From the NCBI RefSeq assembly GCF_038502225.1, contig NC_091293.1, forward strand, positions 17,494,286 through 17,558,285: DNA of 64,000 nt. Reading direction: 5' to 3'. Position 1 is the stretch's first letter, and each line of letters starts with the position of its first letter. The notes below the pieces were generated by a model, which had not been told where the DNA came from, searched no databases, and saw only the letters and a list, made by a program, of their open reading frames with translations. The DNA comes from Cherax quadricarinatus (taxonomy: Eukaryota; Arthropoda; Malacostraca; Decapoda; Parastacidae). This document shows, one piece after another, positions 10,077 through 23,190 of the stretch. The translations under genes and the position numbers were made by a program.

Positions 10077-12573
10077 AAACAAAGAGTCGGGATGGCACAA
10101 TTCAGTGCCACAATTTCAGCACCAAGTTTTTTGAGCACCAGGTTGTTTCAGCAAAAGCTTGTGTCAGCACCAGGTTGTTTCAGCAACAGGTTGTTTCAGC
10201 ACCAGGTTGTGTCAGCACCAGGTTGTGTCAGCACCAGGTTGTTTCAGCACCAGGTTGTTTCAGCACCAGGTTGTTTCTGCACCAGATTGTTTCTGCACCA
10301 GGTTGTTTCAGCACCAGGTTGTTTCTGCACCAGGTTGTGTCAGCACCAGGTTGTTTCTGCACCAGGTTGTTTCAGCACCAGGTTGTTTCTGCACCAGGTT
10401 GTTTCTGCACCAGGTTGTTTCAGCAACAGGTTGTTTCAGCACCAGGTTGTTTCTGCACCAGGTTGTTTCTGCACCAGGTTGTTTCAGCAACAGGTTGTGT
10501 CAGCACCAGGTTGTTTCAGCAACAGGTTGTTTCAGCACCAGGTTGTTTCAGCACCAGGTTGTGTCAGCACCAGGTTGTTTCAGCAACAGGTTGTTTCAGC
10601 ACCAGGTTGTTTCAGCACCAGGTTGTGTCAGCACCAGGTTGTTTCAGCAACAGGTTGTTTCAGCACCAGGTTGTTTCAGCACCAGGTTGTTTCAGCACCA
10701 GGTTGTTTCAGCAACAGGTTGTTTCAGCACCAGGTTGTTTCAGCACCAGGTTGTTTCAGCACCAGGTTGTTTCAGCAACAGGTTGTTTCAGCACCAGGTT
10801 GTTTCAGCACCAGGTTGTTTCAGCAACAGGTTGTGTCAGCACCAGGTTGTTTCAGCAACAGGTTGTTTCAGCACCAGGTTGTTTCAGCAACAGGTTGTGT
10901 CAGCACCAGGTTGTTTCAGCACCAGGTTGTTTCAGCACCAGGTTGTTTCTGCACCAGGTTGTTTCTGCACCAGGTTGTTTCAGCACCAGGTTGTGTCAGC
11001 ACCAGGTTGTTTCTGCACCAGGTTGTTTCTGCACCAGGTTGTTTCAGCACCAGGTTGTTTCAGCACCAGGTTGTTTCTGCACCAGGTTGTTTCTGCACCA
11101 GGTTGTTTCAGCACCAGGTTGTGTCAGCACCAGGTTGTTTCTGCACCAGGTTGTTTCAGCACCAGGTTGTTTCAGCACCAGGTTGTTCCAGCACCAGGTT
11201 GTTTCTGCACCAGGTTGTTTCTGCACCAGGTTGTTTCAGCACCAGGTTGTTTCAGCACCAGGTTGTGTCAGCACCAGGTTGTTTCAGCACCAGGTTGTTT
11301 CAGCACCAGGTTGTTTCAGCACCAGGTTGTTTCAGCACCAGGTTGTGTCAGCACCAGGTTGTTTCAGCACCAGGTTGTGTCAGCACCAGGTTGTTTCAGC
11401 ACCAGGTTGTTTCAGCACCAGGTTGTTTCTGCACCAGGTTGTTTCAGCACCAGGTTGTTTCTGCACCAGGTTGTTTCAGCACCAGGTTGTGTCAGCACCA
11501 GGGTGTTTCAGCACCAGGTTGTTTCAGCACCAGGTTGTTTCTGCACCAGGTTGTGTCAGCACCAGGTTGTTTCTGCACCAGGTTGTTTCAGCACCAGGTT
11601 GTTTCAGCACCAGGTTGTTTCAGCACCAGGTTGTTTCAGCACCAGGTTGTGTCAGCACCAGGGTGTTTCAGCACCAGGTTGTTTCAGCACCAGGTTGTTT
11701 CTGCACCAGGTTGTGTCAGCACCAGGTTGTTTCTGCACCAGGTTGTTTCAGCACCAGGTTGTTTCAGCACCAGGTTGTTTCAGCACCAGGTTGTTTCAGC
11801 ACCAGGTTGTTTCACCACCAGGTTGTTTCACCACCAGGTTGTTTCTGCACCAGGTTGTTTCTGCACCAGGTTGTTTCAGCACCAGGTTGTTTCAGCACCA
11901 GGTTGTTTCTGCACCAGGTTGTTTCTGCACCAGGTTGTTTCAGCACCAGGTTGTGTCAGCACCAGGTTGTTTCTGCACCAGGTTGTTTCAGCACCAGGTT
12001 GTTTCAGCAAAAGGTTGTGTCAGCACCAGGTTGTTTCTGCACCAGGTTGTTTCTGCACCAGGTTGTTTCTGCACCAGGTTCTTTCTGCACCAGGTTGTTT
12101 CAGCACCAGGTTGTTTCTGCACCAGGTTGTTTCTGCACCAGGTTGTTTCTGCACCAGGTTGTTTCTGCACCAGGTTGTTTCTGCACCAGGTTGTTTCAGC
12201 ACCAGGTTGTTTCTGCACCAGGTTGTTTCTGCACCAGGTTGTTTCAGCACCAGGTTGTTTCTGCACCAGGTTGTTTCAGCAACAGGTTGTTTCTGCACCA
12301 GGTTGTTTCAGCAACAGGTTGTTTCTGCACCAGGTTGTTTCAGCAACAGGTTGTTTCTGCACCAGGTTGTTTCAGCAACAGGTTGTTTCAGCACCAGGTT
12401 GTTTCAGCAACAGGTTGTTTCTGCACCAGGTTGTCTCAGCAACAGGTTGTTTCTGCACCAGGTTGTTTCAGCAAAAGGTTGTGTCAGCACCAGGTTGTTT
12501 CAGCACCAGGTTGTTTCAGCAACAGGTTGTTTCTGCACCAGGTTGTCTCAGCAACAGGTTGTTTCTGCACCAG

Positions 12574-12673
12574 NNNNNNNNNNNNNNNNNNNNNNNNNNN
12601 NNNNNNNNNNNNNNNNNNNNNNNNNNNNNNNNNNNNNNNNNNNNNNNNNNNNNNNNNNNNNNNNNNNNNNNNN
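12574..12673. other. Assembly gap of 100 N
   Basis: Exactly 100 N inside the 16-bp array, a common placeholder for a gap of unknown size. The array lengths given elsewhere are therefore lower or upper bounds, not measurements. Confidence 0.99.
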
Positions 12674-13334
12674 ACCAGTGCTCAGCAACCAGGTTGTGTC
12701 AGCACCAGGTTGTTTCTGGTAAGCAACAGGTTGTCTGCACCAGGTTGTTTCAGCCAACCAGGTTGTGTCACCACCAGGCTGTTTCCCCAGCACCAGGCTT
12801 GTTTCAGCAATTCCAGGTTGTTTCTGCACCAGGCTTGGTTTCTGCACCAGGCTTGTTTCTAGCACCAGGTTGTTTCTGCACCAGGCTTGTGTCAGTACCC
12901 AGGTTGCTTTCTGCACCAGGCTTGTTTCAGCACCACAGGCTTGTTTGCAGCACCAGGCTTGTTTCAGCAATTCCTCAAGTTCTTTCTGCACCAGGTTGTT
13001 TCTCTGCACCAGGTTGTTTCTAGCACCTGGTTGTTGTGTCAGCAACAGGTTGTTTCTGTACCAGGTTGTTTCTGTAGCAATTAGGTTGTTTCTGTACCAG
13101 GTTGTTTCAGCACCAGGCTTGTTTCTGCACCAGGCTTGTTTCTGCACCAGGCTTGTTTCAGCACCTAGGCTTGTTTCAGCACCAGGTTGTGTCAGTTACC
13201 CAGGTTGTTTTCAGCACCAGGTTTTTTCAGCACCAGGTTGTTTCCAGCACCAGGTTGTTTCAGCCACCAGGCTTGTGTCCAGCACCAGCTTGTTTCAGCA
13301 GCCACCAGGTTGTTTCTGCACCAGGTTGTTTCAG
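12674..13334. repeat. Indel-rich junction segment of the 16-bp array
   Basis: This stretch is still the 16-bp repeat but carries many single-base insertions and short scrambled joints (CAGGCTTG, CAGCCAACCAGG, AGTTACCCAGG, CAATTCC) not seen on either side. The change is abrupt at both edges. It looks like an uncorrected read end or low-quality contig end rather than biological divergence. Confidence 0.75.
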
Positions 13335-15749
13335 TTGTGTCAGCACCAGGTTGTTTCAGCAACAGGTTGTTTCAGCACCAGGTTGTGTCAGCACCAGGTT
13401 GTGTCAGCACCAGGTTGTTTCAGCACCAGGTTGTTTCAGCACCAGGTTGTTTCTGCACCAGATTGTTTCTGCACCAGGTTGTTTCAGCACCAGGTTGTTT
13501 CTGCACCAGGTTGTGTCAGCACCAGGTTGTTTCTGCACCAGGTTGTTTCAGCACCAGGTTGTTTCTGCACCAGGTTGTTTCTGCACCAGGTTGTTTCAGC
13601 AACAGGTTGTTTCAGCACCAGGTTGTTTCTGCACCAGGTTGTTTCTGCACCAGGTTGTTTCAGCAACAGGTTGTGTCAGCACCAGGTTGTTTCAGCAACA
13701 GGTTGTTTCAGCACCAGGTTGTTTCAGCACCAGGTTGTGTCAGCACCAGGTTGTTTCAGCAACAGGTTGTTTCAGCACCAGGTTGTTTCAGCACCAGGTT
13801 GTGTCAGCACCAGGTTGTTTCAGCAACAGGTTGTTTCAGCACCAGGTTGTTTCAGCACCAGGTTGTTTCAGCACCAGGTTGTTTCAGCAACAGGTTGTTT
13901 CAGCACCAGGTTGTTTCAGCACCAGGTTGTTTCAGCACCAGGTTGTTTCAGCAACAGGTTGTTTCAGCACCAGGTTGTTTCAGCACCAGGTTGTTTCAGC
14001 AACAGGTTGTGTCAGCACCAGGTTGTTTCAGCAACAGGTTGTTTCAGCACCAGGTTGTTTCAGCAACAGGTTGTGTCAGCACCAGGTTGTTTCAGCACCA
14101 GGTTGTTTCAGCACCAGGTTGTTTCTGCACCAGGTTGTTTCTGCACCAGGTTGTTTCAGCACCAGGTTGTGTCAGCACCAGGTTGTTTCTGCACCAGGTT
14201 GTTTCTGCACCAGGTTGTTTCAGCACCAGGTTGTTTCAGCACCAGGTTGTTTCTGCACCAGGTTGTTTCTGCACCAGGTTGTTTCAGCACCAGGTTGTGT
14301 CAGCACCAGGTTGTTTCTGCACCAGGTTGTTTCAGCACCAGGTTGTTTCAGCACCAGGTTGTTCCAGCACCAGGTTGTTTCTGCACCAGGTTGTTTCTGC
14401 ACCAGGTTGTTTCAGCACCAGGTTGTTTCAGCACCAGGTTGTGTCAGCACCAGGTTGTTTCAGCACCAGGTTGTTTCAGCACCAGGTTGTTTCAGCACCA
14501 GGTTGTTTCAGCACCAGGTTGTGTCAGCACCAGGTTGTTTCAGCACCAGGTTGTGTCAGCACCAGGTTGTTTCAGCACCAGGTTGTTTCAGCACCAGGTT
14601 GTTTCTGCACCAGGTTGTTTCAGCACCAGGTTGTTTCTGCACCAGGTTGTTTCAGCACCAGGTTGTGTCAGCACCAGGGTGTTTCAGCACCAGGTTGTTT
14701 CAGCACCAGGTTGTTTCTGCACCAGGTTGTGTCAGCACCAGGTTGTTTCTGCACCAGGTTGTTTCAGCACCAGGTTGTTTCAGCACCAGGTTGTTTCAGC
14801 ACCAGGTTGTTTCAGCACCAGGTTGTGTCAGCACCAGGGTGTTTCAGCACCAGGTTGTTTCAGCACCAGGTTGTTTCTGCACCAGGTTGTGTCAGCACCA
14901 GGTTGTTTCTGCACCAGGTTGTTTCAGCACCAGGTTGTTTCAGCACCAGGTTGTTTCAGCACCAGGTTGTTTCAGCACCAGGTTGTTTCACCACCAGGTT
15001 GTTTCACCACCAGGTTGTTTCTGCACCAGGTTGTTTCTGCACCAGGTTGTTTCAGCACCAGGTTGTTTCAGCACCAGGTTGTTTCTGCACCAGGTTGTTT
15101 CTGCACCAGGTTGTTTCAGCACCAGGTTGTGTCAGCACCAGGTTGTTTCTGCACCAGGTTGTTTCAGCACCAGGTTGTTTCAGCAAAAGGTTGTGTCAGC
15201 ACCAGGTTGTTTCTGCACCAGGTTGTTTCTGCACCAGGTTGTTTCTGCACCAGGTTCTTTCTGCACCAGGTTGTTTCAGCACCAGGTTGTTTCTGCACCA
15301 GGTTGTTTTTGCACCAGGTTGTTTCTGCACTAGGTTGTTTCTGCACCAGGTTGTTTCTGCACCAGGTTGTTTCAGCACCAGGTTGTTTCTGCACCAGGTT
15401 GTTTCTGCACCAGGTTGTTTCAGCACCAGGTTGTTTCTGCACCAGGTTGTTTCAGCAACAGGTTGTTTCTGCACCAGGTTGTTTCAGCAACAGGTTGTTT
15501 CTGCACCAGGTTGTTTCAGCAACAGGTTGTTTCTGCACCAGGTTGTTTCAGCAACAGGTTGTTTCAGCACCAGGTTGTTTCAGCAACAGGTTGTTTCTGC
15601 ACCAGGTTGTCTCAGCAACAGGTTGTTTCTGCACCAGGTTGTTTCAGCAAAAGGTTGTGTCAGCACCAGGTTGTTTCAGCACCAGGTTGTTTCAGCAACA
15701 GGTTGTTTCTGCACCAGGTTGTCTCAGCAACAGGTTGTTTCTGCACCAG
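13335..15749. repeat. Near-identical 2.4-kb copy of 10159-12573
   Basis: Every variant unit of 10159-12573 recurs here at a constant offset of 3176 bases. For example, CCAGATTG occurs at 10283 and 13459, and GGTTCTTT at 12077 and 15253. I found only two differences, near 15309 and 15332. Such identity up to the exact edge of the N gap argues for overlapping contig ends placed in tandem. Confidence 0.85.
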
Positions 15750-16429
15750 GTTGTTTCAGCACCAGGTTGTGTCAGCACCAGGTTGTTTCAGCAACAGGTT
15801 GTTTCTGCACCAGGTTGTTTCAGCAACAGGTTGTGTCACCACCAGGTTGTTTCAGCACCAGGTTGTTTCAGCACCAGGTTGTTTCTGCACCAGGTTGTTT
15901 CTGCACCAGGTTGTTTCAGCACCAGGTTGTTTCTGCACCAGGTTGTGTCAGCACCAGGTTGTTTCTGCACCAGGTTGTTTCAGCACCAGGTTGTTTCAGC
16001 ACCAGGTTGTTTCAGCACCAAGTTCTTTCTGCACCAGGTTGTTTCTGCACCAGGTTGTTTCAGCACCAGGTTGTGTCAGCAACAGGTTGTTTCTGCACCA
16101 GGTTGTTTCAGCACCAGGTTGTTTCAGCACCAGGTTGTTTCAGCACCAGGTTGTTTCTGCACCAGGTTGTTTCTGCACCAGGTTGTTTCAGCACCAGGTT
16201 GTTTCAGCACCAGGTTGTGTCAGCACCAGGTTGTTTCAGCACCAGGTTTTTTCAGCACCAGGTTGTTTCAGCACCAGGTTGTTTCAGCACCAGGTTGTGT
16301 CAGCACCAGCTTGTTTCAGCACCAGGTTGTTTCTGCACCAGGTTGTTTCAGCACCAGGTTGTTTCAGCACCAGGTTGTTTCTGCACCAGGTTGTTTCAGC
16401 ACCAGGTTGTCTCAGCAACAGGTTGTTTC

Positions 16430-19400
16430 TGCACCAGGTTGTTTCAGCACCAGGTTGTTTCAGCACCAGGTTGTTTCTGCACCAGGTTGTTTCAGCACCA
16501 GGTCGTTTCTGCACCAGGTTGTTTCAGCACCAGGTTGTTTCAGCACCAGGTTGTTTCAGCACCAGGTTGTTTCAGCACCAGGTTGTTTCAGCACCAGGTT
16601 GTTTCAGCACCAGGTTGTGTCAGCACCATCTAGTTTCAGCACCAGGTTGTGTCAACACCATCTTGTTTCAGCACCAGGTTGTGTCAGCACCATCTTGTTT
16701 CAGCACCAGGTTGTGTCAACACCATCTTGTTTTAGTACCAGGTTGTTTCAGCACCAGGTTGTTTCAACACCGGGTAGTTTCAGCACCAGGTTGTTTCAGC
16801 ACCATGTTTCAGCGCCAGGTTGTTTCAGCATCAGGTTGTTTCAGCAACCAGGTTGTGTCAGCACCAGGTTGTTTCAGCACCAGGTTGTTTCAGCACCAGG
16901 TTGTTTCTGCACCAGGTTGTTTCAGCACCAAGTTGTGTCAGCACCAGCTTGTTTCAGCATCATCTTGTTTCAGTACCAGGTTGTTTCAGCACGAGGTTGT
17001 TTCAGCACCAAGCAGTTTCAACATCAGGTTGTTTCAGCAACAGATTGTTTCAGCCCCAGTTTGTTTCAGCACCAGTTTGTTTCAGCACCAGGTTCTTTCA
17101 ACATCAGGTTGTTTCAGCAACAGATTGTTTCAGCCCCAGGTTGTTTCAGCACCAGGTTGTTTCAGCACCAGGTTGTTTCTGCACCAGGTAGTTTCTGCAC
17201 CAGGTTTTTTCAGCACCAGGTTGTTTCAGCACCAGGTTGTTTCAGCAACAGGTTGTTTCAGCACCAGGTTGTTTCAGCACCAGGTTGTTTCAGCACCAGT
17301 TTATTTCAGCACCAGGTTGTTTCAGCACCAGGTTATGCCTTCATAAGGTTGTTTCAGCACCAGGTTGTTTCAGCACCAGGTTGTTTCAGCAACAGGTTGT
17401 TTCAGCACTAGGTTGTTTCAGCACCAGGTTGTTTCAGCACCAGGTTGTTTCAGCACCAGGTTGTGTCAGCACCAGGTTCTTTCAGCACCAGGTTGTTTCA
17501 GCACCAGGTTGTTTCTGCACCAGGTTGTTTCAACACAAGGTTGTTTCAGCACCAGGTTGTTTCAGCACCAGGTAATTTCAGCACCAGGTTATTTCAGCAC
17601 CAGGTTGTGTCAGCACCAGGTTGTGTCAGCACCAGGTTGTTTCAGCAAACAGGATGTGTCAGCACCAGGTTGTTTCTGCAGCCAGGTTGTTTCAGCAACC
17701 AGGTTGTGTCAGCAACAGGTTGTTTCAGCAACCAGGTTGTGTCAGCACCAAGTTGTTTCAGCAACCAGGTTGTTTCAGCAACAAGGTTGCTTCAGCACCA
17801 GGTTTTTTCAGCACCAGGTTGTTTCAGCACCAGGTTGTTTCAGCAACCAGGTTGTGTCAGCACCTGGTTGTGTCAGCAACCAGGTTGTGTCAGCACCAGT
17901 TTTTTTCAGCAACCAAGTTGTTTCAGCACCAGGTTGTTTCAGCACCAGGTTGTTTCAGCACCAGGTTGTGTCAGCACCAGGTTGTTTCAGCAACCAGGTT
18001 GTTTCAGCACCAGGTTTTTTCAACAACCAAGTCGTTTCAGCAACCAGGTTGTTTCAGCAACAGGTTGTTTCAGCACCAGGTTGTTTCAGCACCAGGTTGT
18101 TTCAGCACCAGGTTGTTTCAGCACCAGGTTGTTTCAGCAGCAGGTTGTTTCAGCAGCAGGTTGTGTCAGCAGCAGGTTGTGTCAGCAGCAGGTTGTGTCA
18201 GCAGCAGGTTGTGTCAGCAGCAGGTTGAGTCAGCACCAGGTTGTGTCAGCACCAGGTTGTGTCAGCAGCATGTTGTGTCAGCACCAGGTTGTGTCAGCAC
18301 CAGGTTGTGTCAGCACCAGGTTGTGTCAGCACTAGGTTGTGTCAGCACAAGGTTGTGTCAGCACCAGGATGTGTCAGCACCAGGTTGTGTCAGCAGCAGG
18401 TTGTGTCAGCACCAGGTTGTGTCAGCACCAGGATGTGTCAGTACCAGGTTGTGTCAGCAGCAGGTTGTGTCAGCACCAGGTTGTGTCAGCACCAGGATGT
18501 GTCAGTACCAGGTTGTGTTAGCACCAGGTTGTGTCAGCACCAGGTTGTGTCAGCACCTGGTTGTGTCAGCACCAGGTTGTGTCAGCACTAGGTTGTGTCA
18601 GCACCAGGTTGTGTCAGCACCAGGTTGTGTCAGCACTACGTTGTGTCAGCACAAGGTTGTGTCAGCACCAGGATGTGTCAGCACCAGGTTGTGTCAGCAC
18701 CAGGTTGTGTCAGCACCAGGTTGTGTCAGCACCAGGATGTGTCAGCACCAGGATGTGTCAGCACCAGGTTGTGTCAGCACCAGGTTGTGTCAGCACCAGG
18801 TTGTGTCAGCACCAGGTTGTGTCAGCACCAGGTTGTGTCAGCACCAGGTTGTGTCAGCACCAGGTTGTGTCAGCACCAGGATGTGTCAGTACCAGGATGT
18901 GTCAGCACCATGATGTGTCAGCACCAGGTTGTGTCAGCACCAGGTTGTGTCAGCACCAGGTTGTCACCACCAGGTTGTGTCAGCACCAGGTTGTGTCAGC
19001 ACCAGGTTGTGTCAGCACCAGGATGTGTCAGCACCAGGTTGTGTCAGCACAAGGTTGTGTCAGCACCAGGTTGTGTCAGCACCAGGTTGTGTCAGCACCA
19101 GGTTGTGTCAGCACAAGATTGTGTCAGCACCAGGTTGTTTCAGCACCAGGTTGTATCAGCACCAGGTTGTTTCAGCACCAGGTTGTTTCTGCACCAGGTT
19201 GTTTCAGCACCAGGTTGTTTCTGCAACAGGTTGTTTCAACACCAGGTTGTTTCAGCACCAGGTTGTTTCAGCACCAGGTTGTTTCACCACCAGGTTGTTT
19301 CAGCACCAGGTTGTTTCAGCACCAGGTTGTTTCAGCACCAGGTTGTTTCTGCACCAGGTTGTTTTAGCACCAGGTTGTTTCTGCACCAGGTTGTTTCAGC

Positions 19401-19600
19401 AACAGGTTGTTTCAGCACCAGGTTGTTTCAGCACCAGGTTGTTTCAGCACCAGGTTGTTTCATCCCCAGGTTGTTTCAGCACCAGGTTGTTTCAGCACCA
19501 GGTTGTTTCAGCACCAGGTTGTTTCAGCAACAGGTTGTTTCAGCAATAGGTTGTTTCAGCACCAGGTTGTTTCAGCACCAGGTTTTTTCAGCACCAGGTT
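16430..19600. repeat. Higher-order repeat copy 1 within the 16-bp array
   Basis: A 3.2-kb block marked by rare variants (CATCTAG at 16627, GGTTATGCCTTC at 17331, CACCATGATGTG near 18907, TTGTCACCACC at 18961, CATCCCCAGG at 19461). The same variants in the same order recur from about 20070 at offsets of 3640 falling to about 3593 through internal loss of units. Part of the series recurs again from about 28230. Boundaries are approximate. Confidence 0.75.
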
Positions 19601-20069
19601 GTTTCAGCACCAGGTTGTTTCAGCACCAGGTTGTTTCAGCACCAGGTTGTTTCAGCACCAGGTTGTCTCAGCACCAGGTTGTTTCAGCACCAGGTTGTTT
19701 CAGCACCAGGTTGTCTCAGCACCAGGTTGTTTAAGCACCAGGTTGTTTCAGCACCAGGTTGTCTCAGCACCAGGTTGTTTCAGCACCAGGTTGTTTCAGC
19801 ACTAGGTTGTTTCAGCACCAGGTTGTTTCAGCACCAGGTTGTTTCAGCACCAGATTGTTTCAGCACCAGGTTCTTTCTGAACCAGGTTGTTTCAGCACCA
19901 GGTTGTTTCAGCACCAGGTTGTTTCTGCACCAGGTTGTTTCAGCACCAGGTTGTTTCAGCACCAGGTTGTTTCAGCACCAGGTTGTTTCAGCATCAGGTT
20001 GTTTCAGCACCAGGTTGTTTCAGCACCAGGTTGTTTCAGCACCAGGTTGTTTCAGCACCAGGTTGTTTC

Positions 20070-23000
20070 TGCACCAGGTTGTTTCAGCACCAGGTTGTTT
20101 CAGCACCAGGTTGTTTCTGCACCAGGTTGTTTCAGCACCAGGTTGTTTCTGCACCAGGTTGTTTCAGCACCAGGTTGTTTCAGCACCAGGTTGTTTCAGC
20201 ACCAGGTTGTTTCAGCACCAGGTTGTTTCAGCACCAGGTTGTTTCAGCACCAGGTTGTGTCAGCACCATCTAGTTTCAGCACCAGGTTGTGTCAACACCA
20301 TCTTGTTTCAGCACCAGGTTGTGTCAGCACCATCTTGTTTCAGCACCAGGTTGTGTCAACACCATCTTGTTTTAGTACCAGGTTGTTTCAGCACCAGGTT
20401 GTTTCAACACCGGGTAGTTTCAGCACCAGGTTGTTTCAGCACCATGTTTCAGCGCTAAGTTGTTTCAGCATCAGGTTGTTTCAGCAACCAGGTTGTGTCA
20501 GCACCAGGTTGTTTCAGCACCAGGTTGTTTCAGCAACAGGTTGTTTCTGCACCAGGTTGTTTCAGCACCAAGTTGTGTGAGCACCAGCTTGTTTCAGCAT
20601 CATCTTGTTTCAGTACCAGGTTGTTTCAGCACGAGGTTGTTTCAGCACCAGGCAGTTTCAACATCAGGTTGTTTCAGCAACAGATTGTTTCAGCCCCAGG
20701 TTGTTTCAGCACCAGTTTGTTTCAGCACCAGGTTCTTTCAACATCAGGTTGTTTCAGCAACAGATTGTTTCAGCCCCAGGTTGTTTCAGCACCAGGTTGT
20801 TTCAGCACCAGGTTGTTTCTGCACCAGGTAGTTTCTGCACCAGGTTTTTTCAGCACCAGGTTGTTTCAGCACCAGGTTGTTTCAGCAACAGGTTGTTTCA
20901 GCACCAGGTTGTTTCAGCACCAGGTTGTTTCAGCACCAGTTTATTTCAGCACCAGGTTGTTTCAGCACCAGGTTATGCCTTCACAAGGTTGTTTCAGCAC
21001 CAGGTTGTTTCAGCACCAGGTTGTTTCAGCAACAGGTTGTTTCAGCACTAGGTTGTTTCAGCACCAGGTTGTTTCAGCACCAGGTTGTTTCAGCACCAGG
21101 TTGTGTCAGCACCAGGTTCTTTCAGCACCAGGTTGTTTCAGCACCAGGTTGTTTCTGCACCAGGTTGTTTCAACACAAGGTTGTTTCAGCACCAGGTTGT
21201 TTCAGCACCAGGTTATTTCAGCACCAGGTTATTTCAGCACCAGGTTGTGTCAGCACCAGGTTGTGTCAGCACCAGGTTGTTTCATCAAACAGGATGTGTC
21301 AGCACCAGGTTGTTTCTGCAGCCAGGTTGTTTCAGCAACCAGGTTGTGTCAGCAACAGGTTGTTTCAGCAACCAGGTTGTGTCAGCACCAGGTTGTTTCA
21401 GCAACCAGGTTGTTTCAGCAACAAGGTTGCTTCAGCACCAGGTTTTTTCAGCACCAGGTTGTTTCAGCACCAGGTTGTTTCAGCGACCAGGTTGTGTCAG
21501 CACCTGGTTGTGTCAGCAACCAGGTTGTGTCAGCACCAGTTTTTTTCAGCAACCAAGTTGTTTCAGCACCAGGTTGTTTCAGCACCAGGTTGTTTCAGCA
21601 CCAGGTTGTGTCAGCACCAGGTTGTTTCAGCAACCAGGTTGTTTCAGCACAAGGTTTTTTCAACAACCAAGTCGTTTCAGCAACCAGGTTGTTTCAGCAA
21701 CAGGTTGTTTCAGCACCAGGTTGTTTCAGCACCAGGTTGTTTCAGCACCAGGTTGTTTCAGCACCAGGTTGTTTCAGCACCAGGTTGTTTCAGCAGCAGG
21801 TTGTGTCAGCAGCAGGTTGTGTCAGCAGCAGGTTGTGTCAGCAGCAGGTTGTGTCAGCAGCAGGTTGTGTCAGCACACAGGTTGTGTCAGCACCAGGTTG
21901 TGTCAGCAGCATGTTGTGTCAGCACCAGGTTGTGTCAGCACCAGGTTGTGTCAGCACCAGGTTGTGTCAGCACTAGGTTGTGTCAGCACAAGGTTGTGTC
22001 AGCACCAGGATGTGTCAGCACCAGGTTGTGTCAGCAGCAGGTTGTGTCAGCACCAGGTTGTGTCAGCACCAGGATGTGTCAGTACCAGGTTGTGTCAGCA
22101 GCAGGTTGTGTCAGCACCAGGTTGTGTCAGCACCAGGATGTGTCAGTACCAGGTTGTGTTAGCACCAGGTTGTGTCAGCACCAGGTTGTGTCAGCACCTG
22201 GTTGTGTCAGCACCAGGTTGTGTCAGCACTAGGTTGTGTCAGCACCAGGTTGTGTCAGCACCAGGTTGTGTCAGCACTACGTTGTGTCAGCACAAGGTTG
22301 TGTCAGCACCAGGATGTGTCAGCACCAGGTTGTGTCAGCACCAGGTTGTGTCAGCAGCAGGTTGTGTCAGCACCAGGTTGTGTCAGCACCAGGTTGTGTC
22401 AGCACCAGGTTGTGTCAGCACCAGGTTGTGTCAGCACCAGGTTGTGTCAGCACCAGGTTGTGTCAGCACCAGATTGTGTCAGCACCAGGATGTGTCAGTA
22501 CCAGGATGTGTCAGCACCATGATGTGTCAGCACCAGGTTGTGTCAGCACCAGGTTGTGTCAGCACCAGGTTGTCACCACCAGGTTGTGTCAGCACCAGGT
22601 TGTGTCAGCACCAGGTTGTGTCAGCACCAGGATGTGTCAGCACCAGGTTGTGTCAGCACAAGGTTGTGTCAGCACCAGGTTGTGTCAGCACCAGGTTGTG
22701 TCAGCACAAGGTTGTGTCAGCACCAGGTTGTTTCAGCACCAGGTTGTATCAGCACCAGGTTGTTTCAGCACCAGGTTGTTTCTGCACCAGGTTGTTTCAG
22801 CACCAGGTTGTTTCTGCACCAGGTTGTTTCAACACCAGGTTGTTTCAGCACCAGGTTGTTTCAGCACCAGGTTGTTTCACCACCAGGTTGTTTCAGCACC
22901 AGGTTGTTTCAGCACCAGGTTGTTTCAGCACCAGGTTGTTTCTGCACAAGGTTGTTTTAGCACCAGGTTGTTTCTGCACCAGGTTGTTTCAGCAACAGGT

Positions 23001-23190
23001 TGTTTCAGCACCAAGTTGTTTCAGCACCAGGTTGTTTCAGCACCAGGTTGTTTCATCCCCAGGTTGTTTCAGCACCAGGTTGTTTCAGCACCAGTTTGTT
23101 TCAGCACCAGGTTGTTTCAGCAACAGGTTGTTTCAGCACCAGGTTGTTTCAGCACCAGGTTGTTTCAGCACCAGGTTTTTTCAGCACCAG
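20070..23190. repeat. Higher-order repeat copy 2 within the 16-bp array
   Basis: This block repeats the ordered rare variants of 16430-19600 (CATCTAG at 20267, GGTTATGCCTTC at 20971, TTGTCACCACC at 22570, CATCCCC near 23054). It differs by scattered substitutions and loss of about two units near 21870 and 22380. Confidence 0.75.
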
